DNA of 64,000 nt, taken from contig JAWZYU010000007.1 in the NCBI GenBank assembly GCA_038380435.1, positions 27,135,001-27,199,000 on the forward strand. The letters are read 5' to 3'. Below, one piece after another: positions 36,195 through 49,605 of the stretch. The DNA is from Ryuthela nishihirai (taxonomy: Eukaryota > Arthropoda > Arachnida > Araneae > Heptathelidae). Both the position numbers and the translations under genes were made by a program. Positions within the stretch are counted from its first letter, which is position 1. Each line of letters opens with the position of its first letter. The notes under the pieces were generated by a model. The model had not been told where the DNA came from, made no database searches, and saw nothing but the letters and a program-made list of their open reading frames with translations.

Positions 36195-36490
36195 CATATG
36201 TCCATTGATAACTCTTACTTCATACACTGTTTTTCATTGTACTACTCTGTTCACAAGGTAGGCAACAGCAGTACCACAAGAAATTTCAAACACTTTTCGA
36301 GGGATCATTCCTGACACACGGCAGCTAAGAACTTTATCTGTTACCCAACAGGACTATAACTAAGTGGGACCACCCCACCAAATTTGGGATCTATCACTCA
36401 AGTAGCCATGGAACTACAGAGAAACAATTTCTGCCACTGATGATGTCACATGTCTGCCCAGAATTACGGCTATTATATAATATGATAATC
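36195..36490. repeat. dispersed repeat C, copy 2
   Basis: Second copy of the 26560-26930 repeat in the same orientation, with different indels. Confidence 0.6.
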
Positions 36491-36714
36491 TGTTTTTTAA
36501 TATTTTTGGTTTGAATAAATTATTTTCCAAAATTACCATTAACGTTGCATTTAATTTTCTCAACAACTTTTAATGCTGCTTGTAACCCTTTTCACAAAAA
36601 AATTACACACCCTTGATATATATATATATAAGCCATATTATTAGTCTTTAAATGAAAAAGATTTTGTAAAATGGCCTTTTAGCCCTAATAAACCACTTTT
36701 GATTTTTTCAAAAC

Positions 36715-36835
36715 TCATATCTAAATATACTTTTGTGATTATAAAGGAAAAATATTATAGGCATATAAATACCATCAGGAATAGGCTACACAGTGATGAT
36801 ATATAAGTTGGGCACAATTTCCCAAACATTTTGTA
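36715..36835. repeat. dispersed repeat E, copy 2
   Basis: Shares CTTTTGTGATTATAAAGGAAA-like sequence, ATACCATCAGG and CTACACAGTGATGATATA with 35365-35515, in the same orientation. Confidence 0.5.
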
Positions 36836-39800
36836 AAGTGTCACTTGTAGTTTTTACCTGTAATAAGTCTTTAGACAGTTGCCAGTGTGGTACGAGTCTT
36901 TAAAAAAATTATTTGCACCACAATTAAAAAAGAACCATTGGCTGTGAAATATCAGATCTGTCTTTGCACATCTTGCTATTGCTTTTTGCTCATCATTTGT
37001 CAGTTTGTCAAAACAGCTATTCCACTGTTTCTTCCAAACCCTTTGACCAATCTTCATGAACTGTGTATCAAATGAAAGCTTATGATGAAGGCAGTATAAC
37101 TGATTAAAAAGAATTGCCCCCCCCCCCACTTTCTCCCCCTCTAAAAAAGGGGAAATACAAAAATAATAAAATGTGTTATTCCACACCATCTCCTGAATGT
37201 GAGGACTGAGTTGTAAGTGTCAAATGAAAGTTTGTGATGTATGGACTACCGAGTTTCACTCCCATCCTTCTTCCTCCTCCCCAAAACAAAAATAATAGAA
37301 ATTTAACAGGGGTCAATCACAACGAGTTATAGCTCAAATTACACCACACCTTTCTCCTAATTGCATTCATATACTTTACAAATAAAATTATTTCTAAAAC
37401 AAATCCAGGTGAAACTGTAGATATTAAATTATATTTATTTCATAAAATATTTAATAAAATACATTAATCCAACAGTTGGAATAAAAATATAAATATATAT
37501 CAGCTATGTTATGGTCTAGAAAATACACCCCACCCCCATCAATTTCATTATTCTTATTGGCAAATTGGATAGCTACATCATGATTTTCTATAATGTAGCA
37601 ATCATTAGGTACACATCTATTGCTACACTGTGGAACTAACTATGATAAAATCGTTAATTTCTAAGTAAAAATATTAATTAAAGGTCACCCACCAGCTCAT
37701 GATATGTGTGAGCAATTAATATTAAATTATATTCTCATCAGAATCCATGACTGATGTTCAACACTTATTACTATGAAAATCGCAGACTGAAAAATGTGCA
37801 TAGAGTTCACTATTTGCCAATTTTCATAATCAGTCTAAATGACATAATGAAGATACAATACAGTTGTTTCAAAACAGGTTTCATTTATAATACAAAAATA
37901 TAATTCCTTTTCTTTATGAAAATATAATCCTAGGCCATCAAGCAAAATTTCGTATATCAATAAAATTGGTTTTTTAACCAAAACAATCCATTTCCTAAAA
38001 TATCTAACTAAAAATGAGTTTGCAAAATATTTTTCATTAAGTTACAGTAAATATTATATCTTTTTTTTTTACTATAAATTAAGAAGATTTTTAAAAAAAA
38101 GGGTGGTAAATGACTATTCCATTGAGAGAAATTTCCTTTTATGGCTATTTTCCTGTTTTCTTTATCCCAAAGAGCATTAAAAATTTGTTGAATATGAAAA
38201 ATGCTTCTGACATGTACCATAACCGAGCCTAAATCATCAAATTACTAACATTAATAAAACTGTTATTCACATTTATTGTTATCAAATGTAAGCACATTTG
38301 CTTTGTAATTGTTATTTATACCAAATGTAAATTTTTCAAAATGTAGTAGTATGTGTTACTAAGCTAAAATAGTAATTCTAACATGACTGAAAAGTATTTA
38401 TAAGTAAACTATATCAGTATTATTCAAATGATAACCATGGGGTTTGCTTAGTGTGGGGGGGGGGGGGGGAAGATTTATTTTTCTTAAAACTGGATCTGAA
38501 ATTTTGAAGGTTGATATACATGCAAAGGCGATTTAAACTTGGGACAAAAAGGCATATTTAATTATGCAATATTCTAATATATTTTTACATGAAATATAAA
38601 CAAGACTTACTGAGGAAGTTTGCAATTGTCAGTCCCAATATTTACATTTTTTTTAACTTTTGAAGTCATTTTCTTACATGGACCTAAATTATTTGTCTCA
38701 TTATGAAAAAATATCTCAATACAAAAGGCATAAACATGAACCCTAAATGCTAAAATGAAAATTCAAACAAATGATTAGCCATTTTAGCCTGAACTGGTGT
38801 TTTGACAGTTAACTGAAAATAGTAGAAGCTTCAGATCACTGAAGCATTATTATAGTTTTACCATATCATTTCCAAGTGCTCCTGGCAATGGACTGATAAT
38901 CTCCATGACTTTGACTCCAATATCAGAATGCTGCAATCCATCTCCATTGCAGGACATTTTTCAACTGCATGTGATAATCCACTTTTAGCTTTTGTTTCCC
39001 TCATCCACAATGAGCCACTTCCCAAAGAACTTTGTGCCACCCTAATGATAACTGACAAGTGCAGTCCACAGGGCTCAGTTTAGTGCTTATCTTAACCATA
39101 TGTTAACAAATCTAATCTGCAAAATAAATTGTTTCCTTTGATATATATTAATATAAGCGTTATTTAATATGAACAATAATATGGATGAGGCCACAAATGT
39201 TGGCAAATATGGTGGGTCCAGTAACTTAAACGGTAAAATAGCTGACATATACCCTGTCAGTAGTTAGAATTTGACTTGGTTCAAAAATAGATTATTTGCT
39301 TATATCTTTTTTTTTTTTCTTATGCTTTTTTCTGGTGAATAACATGAATTAAAAAAAAACATTTCATTACCTTTATATTTTTTTCCATATGAATTCATAG
39401 CCCTACATCCACTCCATTACTGGGATTTAATACATAGTAGCAGTGAAGTAGCATAACCCCTACTGCTTCACTGCCACTATGACACCAGTAAACAGTTCAT
39501 GAAGCTAAGATGTTCTAATGGTGTGCTTTATTTCGATTTCCTTCTTAAAGGAAATATCAATTTGCTTCTTTTTAATTACAATAAAATGTTAGATGATTAG
39601 TAACTTGTTTTTTGAAGTAAACTACTGGAACGGGAGGAATATTTAAATTCTTTCTACTGTCTTGCCCCACTGTTAACCAAAGAGTTAAGCATGGCATGCT
39701 AGTTCAGTAAGCAAAACATATCAATTGAAGATCATGTGTGTGGTTCCCACTCCTGTCAAACTTTAATATTTTAGCTATCTCTTCAGTTTTCATTTGTTCA

Positions 39801-42800
39801 TTAGTCCCATATTTATTCATTCGTTGAATTAGTTTCTACCATTTTACTGTAACCCATTGCATAAAAAATTATCATTTTAGAAGAATGGCATGCAAAATAG
39901 TTTTTAAAAAATTGCGTATTCAATACTATTTGATTTTATTGCATTGGAATTTTCTACCATCTGTATAGGATTTTATTTTTTTGAAGCATCACCAGAAAAT
40001 AATAAGGTTCAATGCAACACAAAAAACCTAATTTCTAGAATTTGCATTAAAAAAAAATAAAGAATACAGTATATATCAATACTAAATATTCTGAATGATA
40101 ATAATTTCACACAACCAAATAATATAGAACCATAAAACTCCCTTGGACAAAAATTTTGGGCACTTCATCACTTATAAGCTTTGTTATTGCATTAAAATTT
40201 TACATTTGTGGCCAGTACCTAACAACTGCACATTTTCAAGAGTTAAATAATGAATATTTTGGCATGTATTAAGTGACAAAATCCATAGGACTGTTAGTAT
40301 TTATCATATACCTGTTAGCTTATGTTCCATCAAAATAGGCAACAACAAAAAGAGATTTGGATTGTGTTATCACTGAGCAACAATTTATATTTTGAACAAC
40401 AATTATTATTTTTGAACAACTAGCTGGATACCTAGGTCAAAACAATGGTTCATGGAAGATAGACAAGTGTTAGGCATAGAGTAAAATACCTCACCAAGGT
40501 TATTCTGCTTATTCTTTAGCAATAATGATTTACCAAGCACAGGGCTTTATTTCTCACTACATGCCACTCTTTGAAAGTATAATGGTGTCATGTTATTCTA
40601 TCAAAATGGAGATACATTCAAGCCCAGAGAACCTGAGAGCTAATAAGGTAGGGATAGAGTTTTACAATATCAAGTTAGAGCATGGCATGTAAATTAACTG
40701 GTCCACCTTTGCCACTAAACATAAAGAAATAATATAAATTTCTACTGCATCACATGTACCATCAAGTACAGTCAATGATAACTGAAATTACTCAAAACAA
40801 TGTTTTTTTTTTAAAGTACAACAAAACATTACAGTATTCTAGTTTATACTTCCCAAAATAATAATAATGCTTTATTTGTAGGGAATAACATATATTTTTC
40901 TGCATCAATTTTTTTTGACAATCGGTGTCACCAAGCACACTTCCCAAGATGAGATCATTAAACCAGTAACTAGACCAGAACTCTTCAAGATTTTACAACA
41001 GAGGGTGGCATGGTTACCCAATATTATCTTTATTGGATGAAGTAGTAATGCATAAAGTATTTTTTAATACAATTCTTAAGTATATGATAAATATTATATC
41101 ATCAAGTTTTATGAGCAATAGTGTCATACATTACTTAATCCAATAATGTAGTTGTGTGTAGCTTTTTCCTTTTCATTTCGAAGTACAAACATTATCAAAC
41201 TAAATCCTTACTTACAAAGCAAGAAATGAGGGTGTAGATTACATGAAAGTAACCAATAGCCTTTGATCATAGTTTTCAACATCTGTGCTAGATCACAGAC
41301 AGAAAAAAATAATAGTCTGAAAGTAATTGGATGCAGAAATTAAAAATGCTTGGACATGATAAGTTCACTTGGGATTTATCTGTTTAAAATTTAGTTCCAC
41401 TTATAGTATGGATGCCACTAATGTATTTCATCAAATTTGAAAGCCTGTGCCTATTTTTATTTTCTTGTATTATTTTCAAAATATTATATATGCATTTTAA
41501 CATTATATATGCAAATTTACTTTTTCAAGAAATAATTTCTAAAACTGGCTAGGAAAACAGGGACAACAAAGAACACCTCTCATAGTAAATCTTGTGTACC
41601 ATATTTCATTTTTTACAATTAAGAAAAACATGAATATGGGAAAAATTTATTTGTGATACTATTATAAGAAACTAAAATGTATGATGATATTAACTATCAT
41701 TTTGGCTTTACAAGGTTTTTAAATTCAATATATATTTATTATTAAATGTGCATTTCTAAACTTGATTTCAATTTACCTTTTGCTCTTTTTTTCCATTTAG
41801 CTTCATTAAAATTTAATTAATACACTATGTTCAATGCATCATGTTAAAGTATCCATAGCACTGTAAAATTTTCACTGATCCACTCACTATTTGTACTATA
41901 TGAGCCAAAACAAAAACTTGTTTATTTTACAATGGTATGAAACAGCATAATGAATAGGATCTGCATTTGGAAAAATATTTCTTCTGCCGAGGAATGAAAA
42001 CTATTCTTCTCATATATATTGATCTTTATACACTACATTATAGCACAATGTAACATAGTCCTGTTATGTGGAAGGAAAAGATGAAAAAGGGTTGAGAAAA
42101 GTGTACTACTGGCACTAGACTTAAAAATATGGCAGAATATCAATATACATTTTTTCCACTCTGCACTGCTACACTACAACAATTTTAATCATGGTCTAAG
42201 CTACAATCCAACATATATAAATTTGTGCAATAGCAATATTTTTCTGTATATTATATCTCTCAGATAAATATATTCTTTGATTATAAATATCTTTACTGAA
42301 AAGGCACAATGAGCACAGATATAGATTTAAACATTTCAGAATTTTTTTTGGCTGTGGTTGCTTCTGACTGCACACAAGAAGTTTACAAAGCTCATAGTAA
42401 CTGTAAAAATATGCATTAAGGATTTCTTTACTTTCAATAGTCTATATATATTATGCAATGATTAATTATCATAACACTTTCCATTATACTTATTTAAGTT
42501 ATGCTTGTGTTTTTCTATCCTTAACTGCTAAATTTTTTTCTGATATTTATTATTTCTCATTTAAGTTTATTGAAAATCCTGCATCTGAATCACATATTAC
42601 TTTGCTATTTCATAATATTATTTTTTTATTCAATTTTTAACTTAAATTTTGTTCCTTCATTCCATTTTTCTTTGTTGTTGAGCCAGTTGAGCTTTGAAAT
42701 AATCCAAAATGGAATGGGGGAAACAATAATTAATTTAAAATTCATTTAGATAAAATAGTAACATAAACTTCATTTACACATGATTCAAAGCATAAAATAG

Positions 42801-45113
42801 AATACAGTGAAACTTTGTTAGTATATCTTTTAAGAGAATAAAAAGTTAAATTGAGCTAACAATGAAAATGTAAAACAATTAACAGCAAAATGAAATTTTG
42901 CTTTATAAGTTTGAAACTACAAAGTAATATAAGTCAAATACCATAAAATTTGAATTTTAAATTGAAGTTGTTAATGAAGGTTCACTGCATATTCAAAAAT
43001 AATAAACTTAGATCTTATATGCTATATGGAATCAGAATAGCAATAAAAATATACAAAAGCTACTAAATGGCATATAAGTAAAAATAGAAAACAAAAGTTA
43101 AAGTACAGTAAAAATAAGTATGTGAAACATTATTATCCATTACTGAAATATAAGTCTCAGCTTTTTCTTTTATTACAAAATTATATATTTTTATCCTAAT
43201 TTCTTGAGCTTATTATGAACGGTTGTGAAAACAAACGAATTCAACATTATCAAATGAATGTGGTGGTAATGCAACATTTGAAATTATCAAAGCATAAAAT
43301 TTACCACAACCACTTTACTTGGATAGTTACTTAGCACTTCACTTCCCTTCTTTCTGAAAATAAGGAATTTAAACTGTTAATGCATACATAAAAATCACAC
43401 ATTCCCAAAAAGTAATTTTTTTTTGTAATGTCACTATTTTACACTTGGCATTTTGGTACAGAATAGTGAGCCCTCAGAAAACAGTAAACAGATTTCAGTA
43501 TGTGTGTTGTTTATCTTATCTGGTTAAGGAATTACTACATTTTACAATATGAAATTAATGGAACTATAAGATTTTCAAATAAAAATGCATACAAATTGCA
43601 AAAAAAATACATTTTTATTATTTAACAATAATTACCAAGTTTCTCTAAAAGAAAGCACAAATGGCTAGTTATGCAATAAAAAGCTACATTAAATCAATGT
43701 AACATTAATTCATATGAACATTACATAAAATGTATCTATAACATTATTTTGTTAGAAGTGCAGAGTGGAAAGTGGGTAAAAACTTGATATTTAAGGGAAT
43801 ATTTGTAAATCACTAGTGAGTGAACAAGAAAAATGAGATGTTCCAACCACTGTACTAATATGAAGAAAGGTACAACAATAAAAATTTCTACATTATGAAA
43901 GGGGAAAGTATGGGAATAAAACCATAGTTTTCAAAGGCTGTACACATCACAAGAAGCTTATTTTGTAAGACAATATGGTCAGAATTTTATGAAAGACAAG
44001 TCACTTGATGCATCTTGAGAATCAAGATTTAACTGGACATCATTTATGAAATGTTGAAATGCAACACAACACTTAAAACATCAAAACACTGTTTGACATG
44101 GCAAGTATAAACAATGATCAGCCTTATTGGTCCAAAACTACTGATCGTCTCATAGCTTATTCAATAATACACTTTTAAGTTTGCAATTTTAAATAATTGT
44201 AAAAAAAAACATCAATAAGAAAGTACATGTAATTTTGACTCAAAAATTTTGCATATATGTTTAATGCAAATATTTGTTCAAATTTAGTTCTCATTGAATA
44301 TGAGTTATGAATAAAAATATTATCACATAAGCTAATCTAAAATATGTAACATGCATAACATTCCTCTTATTTAAAAGAACAGAAGTTTAGGGGAACATAC
44401 AAATGAGAAAAAAAAATGTCTTGGACCTTAAAGGCTTGTAATGGTAACATGACTGAAATTACAAAGTAACATCATTTGATGTAAACACAGTCCATGCAAA
44501 TACACTGAACATAAATGAGCAAACATAAATGTCAATTATACCTTTAAAGGTAATGTAAAACACTTTACACTCTACCGAAGAAAGGGATTCAACTTTTTTA
44601 TTACATAATGAAATTACCTGCTCAATTATGATTTTGTACAAGTGGATTTGATGTATTTGCTCAAGTCCATTGTCTGGTTGCTCTTGCTTACATTCTAATA
44701 CTGGAGCAAACCACAACCTTGACTGTCAGTCATGCAGTGTGATAAGCTATTCTACTGATGACCCATTTTACAGATATGTACACAGCAAGAATGTGGCAGC
44801 TTTCTTCCATCACAGTGCAGTCTGCTTTTCCCGATTCACTTTTAGTTTCCGATGCTTGTCATCGCTAACAGCTGAACTCCATAAAACTTTCCTGGTCAGT
44901 TTGCATCAAGAATCACAAAAAATTATGACATGAACCACACACTTCCAAACTGTCCAAGATGAAAGTTTTCAAGCAAAATATACCAATAAGCAAGTGCACT
45001 GAAGTGATGGATCAAATATATCGGCACTGGCAATATTTAAATCCTCCACAGTGGTTGATTTATTCATTCATCACTAGGAAATATATTCTCTGACCTGATA
45101 ACAATGATGGCAA
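36836..45113. other. long AT-rich stretch downstream of the CRTC exon
   Basis: No coding sequence recognised. Notable points: a 111-codon minus-strand open frame at 36854-37189 without known motifs, a G15 tract (about 38455-38469), and a slightly GC-richer patch at 38858-39075. The part nearest 45113 should include the 3' untranslated region of the minus-strand gene. A possible AATAAA (TTTATT on the plus strand) lies at about 45058, roughly 55 bases past the stop codon; others occur farther away. Confidence 0.35.
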
Positions 45114-45343
45114 CTATGAACGTTCAAGGTGAAATGCTTCTTCTGCTGAAGGATCACTGATGACTGGTATGTCTGGATCTGTTAAGATCTGTAGTCCATC
45201 AAAATCTATAGGGTCAAGACCACCCCTAAGAGCTTCATCAGGAGCAAAAAAGTCTGAATCAAATGAGCCAGACATACTGGCCATTGCAGAACCTAAGTCT
45301 TTAGCAAAATCTTGCCTCATGATTGGTTCATCTGCTCCTGGAG
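45114..45343 (-). CDS. CRTC: last coding exon of a CREB-regulated transcription coactivator (CRTC/TORC), C-terminal domain
   Basis: The minus strand has a good splice acceptor (TTTCTTTTATTTGTAG, AG at 45345-45344), then about 75 codons ending in TAG at 45116-45114. The intron is phase 1: the first codon is completed by CT. The peptide begins PGADEPIMRQDFAKDLGS, then MASMSGSFDSDFF, GLDPIDFDGLQILTDPD and DPSAEEAFHLERS. This matches the TORC_C domain of CRTC proteins, the acidic C-terminal activation region with a (D/E)GL.(M/I)L.DP core and a (D/E)..F..(E/D)R end. CRTCs bind CREB's bZIP and activate cAMP-responsive genes in the nucleus after dephosphorylation. Upstream exons should lie at higher coordinates; I could not recognise any in this window. 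This is the only host gene that I can support. Confidence 0.85.
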
Positions 45344-45900
45344 CTACAAATAAAAGAAATATTTTTTTCTTCCTTCCATCTCTAATATATAAATACATGC
45401 AGATATACAAAATTTAACATATCAAGAAAATTAACATATAAAAAGTAAGAAGACTTTCAAAAGCTGATAACTGTGAACAATCACAAACTGATATTCTTAA
45501 GCTCTGAGTTCTTATAAGTTGAGGGCCTTGCTTAAGAGAGAAAGAAAATGTAATTTTCACAATATCAATAAATTTCAGATTTGTTAATTATTCAATATCA
45601 GTACATTTCTTACGTTTGCAAAACTATTTCCAGATTATATCTGCCAGGACTGTCATTGTTATCTCTCATGCATAACTGCCATGAATACCTGACACCATAT
45701 GAAATACTTCACATACCAAATGTGAAAAACATTTTTGTAATTTATAATCTTTTCCATTTATTTGAATTGTTAAGAATGAAAAAAATTGCTCTCAAATCTT
45801 TGCTGTATTGACATTAAATTATTTTTCTGGCTAAGTATCAAATAGCTCCACTTCTGCTATAAATGTCCAGATTAAAAAATTCCATCCCTTCACTAGTATC
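45344..45900. other. start of the CRTC upstream intron
   Basis: Intron sequence on the minus strand, next to the acceptor of the CRTC exon. No further exon recognised here. Confidence 0.5.
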
Positions 45901-45908
45901 CACTAGAT

Positions 45909-46391
45909 TTGGGGTTTTCAATGTGGGGTACGTGGTAAAATTTTTTGAGGTATGCTGTGAGTGCTCAAAAGTTGCTAGATCTAGTAACAAAGTTGCTAAG
46001 TTTTCAACACTACTACTGGTTTTTCATCTTTAACTGCTTTAAAAAACAAATATAGGAACAGGCTGGATGTTGAAGATGACGTGCGACTCTACCTTAGCAA
46101 GTTAACCACAACCATTGATGAACTGTGCAAGTGTAAACAAGCACAACCATTTCACTGATTACCCAGTAAAATGTTTATAATTTTATATGATTTGTTAAAT
46201 TGTTTATGTCATTTTTGTGTTTATCGATATATGTAATTTATGAATACAAAATTTAATGTGTATATATATGTGTTTTATTTTATTCCCATTGTTGTACCAT
46301 AACTATAGTTTTATCTATCTATACAAGGGGTACACCAGTTACATACACATTTCCAGGGGGTATGTGAAGCATAAAAGGTTGAGACCCACTG
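45909..46391 (+). mobile_element. internally deleted hAT transposon in the CRTC intron
   Basis: A 483-bp element flanked by a perfect 8-bp duplication, CACTAGAT, at 45901-45908 and 46392-46399. Ends: TTGGGGTTTTCAATGTGGGG on the left and CAGTGGGTCTCAACCTTTTA (reversed right end), a hAT-style terminal pair. Inside, the plus strand frame at about 46044-46157 reads KNKYRNRLDVEDDVRLYLS, then KLTTTIDELCKCKQAQPFH and a stop. This matches the extreme C-terminus of hAT-superfamily transposases. Most of the transposase is gone, so it could move only with help. Confidence 0.85.
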
Positions 46392-46399
46392 CACTAGAT

Positions 46400-47640
46400 C
46401 ATAAATGTCAACTGATATCTCATTTAATATTAAAATACTATTTGGGAGTTATACAATTATTTTTCAAACTGAATGTTCATGTTTTTTCAAATTAATTAAA
46501 ATTTCTGCATATTATCTAATAAAACTTCCAAATATATCTATTTTTATAGATTACAATTAATCATATTTGTTATCTTTCAATATCATCTCTAAGTGAAACA
46601 CAGAAAACAATAGTGAGTCCTTTAACATAATTCATTTTTAACTTTTTTTTATTGCAATATCTAGTCATTGAAGATAAAAATCAGGCAATCGTTTTAGATG
46701 GGTCACACCACAGCTCTTATAAAATAGTCTCCTAAAATTTTTGAAAAACAAGTAAAAAATAGTTCAGAATGAGTGGCAGAAAACTTATTGCAATTATTTA
46801 AAAAAAGTTAATATTTAATGCATAATGTCTGATTCAGTGTGCTTTAAATGCACTATATATGATTCCCACTAAATTTCAAAGTAAAAAGTTAAAGATACTG
46901 ACACCATACTTTCCACCTATTTAAATAACTTAAAGGTATCTAAAAAAACTTCATCAGAATTAACAATTACTCAAAATTGATTTCAAACTGATGAAAGAAT
47001 GGGGTAAAAATTATTAACCACAATTAAAAAAACGTTTTTTTTTAATTAACTAAGAATTTTTATTGCTTATGTCACTTATTTTAAAGAGAACGTTTGAAAA
47101 ACACCATTAATCTATATTTAAAATGGTACTGCAGCAAAACACTGAAATTATTTAATTAACTACAGGGAACTTGCTTAGAGTATATCAAACACTATAAAGA
47201 TTACTTGTTGATTTTAAATTCTCGAATGAAAGAACAACCCAAGTTCTTTATTACCTTGCTGACATTGGCACCTCTAGTACTGAATGTCATTACTCTCATT
47301 TTTAGCTAGTCATTCTCTCAAAACAGTTCCTTCAAAACACACTAACATGGCACTTTAATTTGTACAGTGCGACCTTGTACCTTTAAAAAGCACACAACTT
47401 TCAAGAGTTTGTCTAGTCCTTCAGCTTAAACAGTAGTATATTTTTTCTTTTAAACCATAACATGCCAAGACCTATTATATACAATTCACATTTTTAAAAA
47501 TGCTGACAATAATACTAGTTCACTAGATTGCACTACAGTATCAAGACTATAATTTTCTATATATCTTCATTGTAGCTGATGTGGATATATCCTCATTGAA
47601 TATGCTAAGACAGAAATTGGTCAAATCAAAAAATGAGCAG
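46400..47640. other. AT-rich sequence without recognisable genes
   Basis: Nothing recognised; presumably intronic for the CRTC gene. Confidence 0.35.
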
Positions 47641-47645
47641 TGAAG

Positions 47646-47729
47646 AATCAATTTCTGGTATTATTCAGTTTTACTTAATATCTTTAAACAAAGATATTAA
47701 GTAAAACTGAATAATACCAGAAATTGATT
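47646..47729. repeat. 40-bp perfect inverted repeat with 4-base loop
   Basis: The left arm 47646-47685, starting AATCAATTTCTGGTATTATT, is repeated exactly in reverse complement at 47690-47729, separated only by AAAC. No target duplication or known terminal repeat flanks it. Confidence 0.92.
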
Positions 47730-49530
47730 TAAAAAAAAGTATTTACCTTATTAATTTAGTTCTGAATAATGTCTTAAATACTTAAAGCAAACATTGGAAC
47801 ACATAACACACAAGAAGCAGCTGTGATATCAAATCAATCTTGCCAGACAGTAAGGATTTAACTGTTTTCTTCACAAGTCAACCTGTTCAGCAATTAATGG
47901 TATAAGTGGTCCTGCATTGTTACCATTCCCCTTTGTAATATTTTTATAAACGAATCAAAATATTTCTTATGAATGATGTAAATTGAAACTTCAAGCAAGT
48001 ATGCAATTTGGTTTTGTTTTACATATTACTAACTTTTAGGTTTTAAATCTGCTTTTGCTCTTTCTTGAAATATTTTTATTGTTCATTAGGTTCATTGGCA
48101 ATTTCAAAAGCCAACTTTTTTTAAATCTGACTTTGGGAAAAACTAAAATCAAACATTTAATGTGGTATTATAGATGTTTTAAAAACGGACCTAACAGGGG
48201 GAAAACATTTAGTATTTTAAAAAACGTCAGATTTACCTTTTTTAAAATATAATTTACATTTAATATTATTTGTTCAGATAGATATCAGAATTGTGAAAAA
48301 AATTTATATAGCAATAATACAAACTTTATAAAAAAAAGTAGCTTTAATTTTAGTTCCTAACAATCAAATCTTTTTGTCTAAACTTTTATATGCTGTAAAA
48401 CACTTAACTTTAATTCTTAAATTTTTTTAGAGTTTTTTTATTTAATTTTTTTTTAAATTACCTTGATTTTAAAGCAAAATAACCTTTTATATCAGTACTT
48501 AAGCTTACTTCCCATTTCCATTAAAATTGGATATATTCACATCATATCTGAAAAGCATAATTAACTAAAAAATTCCTTAAATACATGAAATATTTCAGCA
48601 ACAATAAAAAAATTCATATTAAAATAATTTAAAAAAAATGGGTAAACTAAATTTTGAAGAAAAAAAAACTGCAGTTAAAATGAAACAACAGAGTAAAATA
48701 CAGTTTTATTAGAAAATGAATATAAAATATTTAATTCACTTTTCATTTTCTTTGAATTTATATTATTGTTCAAAATTAAATGTGCTTTCTTTAGGAATCT
48801 AACATAATTTATTTATGTTTGTTAACTACTTCAGGATAGGATTAGAAATTTAATTTTTTTTCTGCTGAAAAATTTAAAAATTAGTCTGGGCACCCTATTC
48901 AGTTCATTGTTGGAAGCCTGGCATATCAAGGGTCAAACTTTAAGATTAGTACCAATAAGCAAACTTTAAATAATTTTGGTTCATGAACCACAAGTATTTT
49001 TAAAATAGAATCATATGCTAGGATGTGTTTTCACTGCATTAAATTATTCCCTTATTTATGTCACTGTTCATAAAGAAATGGCTTTGATTTTGTCAAAGAT
49101 TTGAGCTTTTCAACACACAACATAATAACACTTACTCAATTTTAAGCTCATAGTTTGTTGGGGTGCAAAATGCCCTACATATTTTTTAATTTCAAAAAAC
49201 TGGGTTTTTAAAAAAAGATTTAAAGCAATTCATAACATTTAATCCTCTTAGGGTTACAATTTTAATTCTTCAAAGTGCTAGGACCAGGCAAGCACAATTT
49301 ATAACTTTATGATTTGTTCCATAGAGGCACTGATCTACATGACTATCACAAAGGGAAATTTATGCTACCACTTATTTGTCAATTAAATCATAAATTAATG
49401 AAATTGTACACTACTTAAGCACCTTGAAGAATGATAAAAAAAAAAGTCATGTACTGCAATAGCCCTGAAAAGATTAATTTACCTGTTCTTATCCATTAAC
49501 TGATTATAGTTAGAATTACAATACAATGAT
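47730..49530. other. AT-rich sequence without recognisable genes
   Basis: Nothing recognised. Confidence 0.35.
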
Positions 49531-49539
49531 AAATAATGA

Positions 49540-49605
49540 GATAGCCTGACAGAGCACCTGACATGTTATTAGGAGGTCATGGGTTCGTATCCCACCTGGC
49601 TCAAG
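49540..49605 (+). repeat. tRNA-derived fragment
   Basis: GGGTTCGTATCCCACC resembles a TPsiC arm with B box, and a CCTGA/TTAGG anticodon-like stem and AGCC/GGCT acceptor-like ends can be drawn. The D arm is too short and the anticodon loop lacks U33, so this is a tRNA-derived repeat, not a gene. Confidence 0.5.

Noticed and set aside
36854..37189. 111-codon minus-strand open frame as a gene
   Set aside because: No motif recognised; the start lies in low-complexity sequence beside a C-tract. Kept only as a note.
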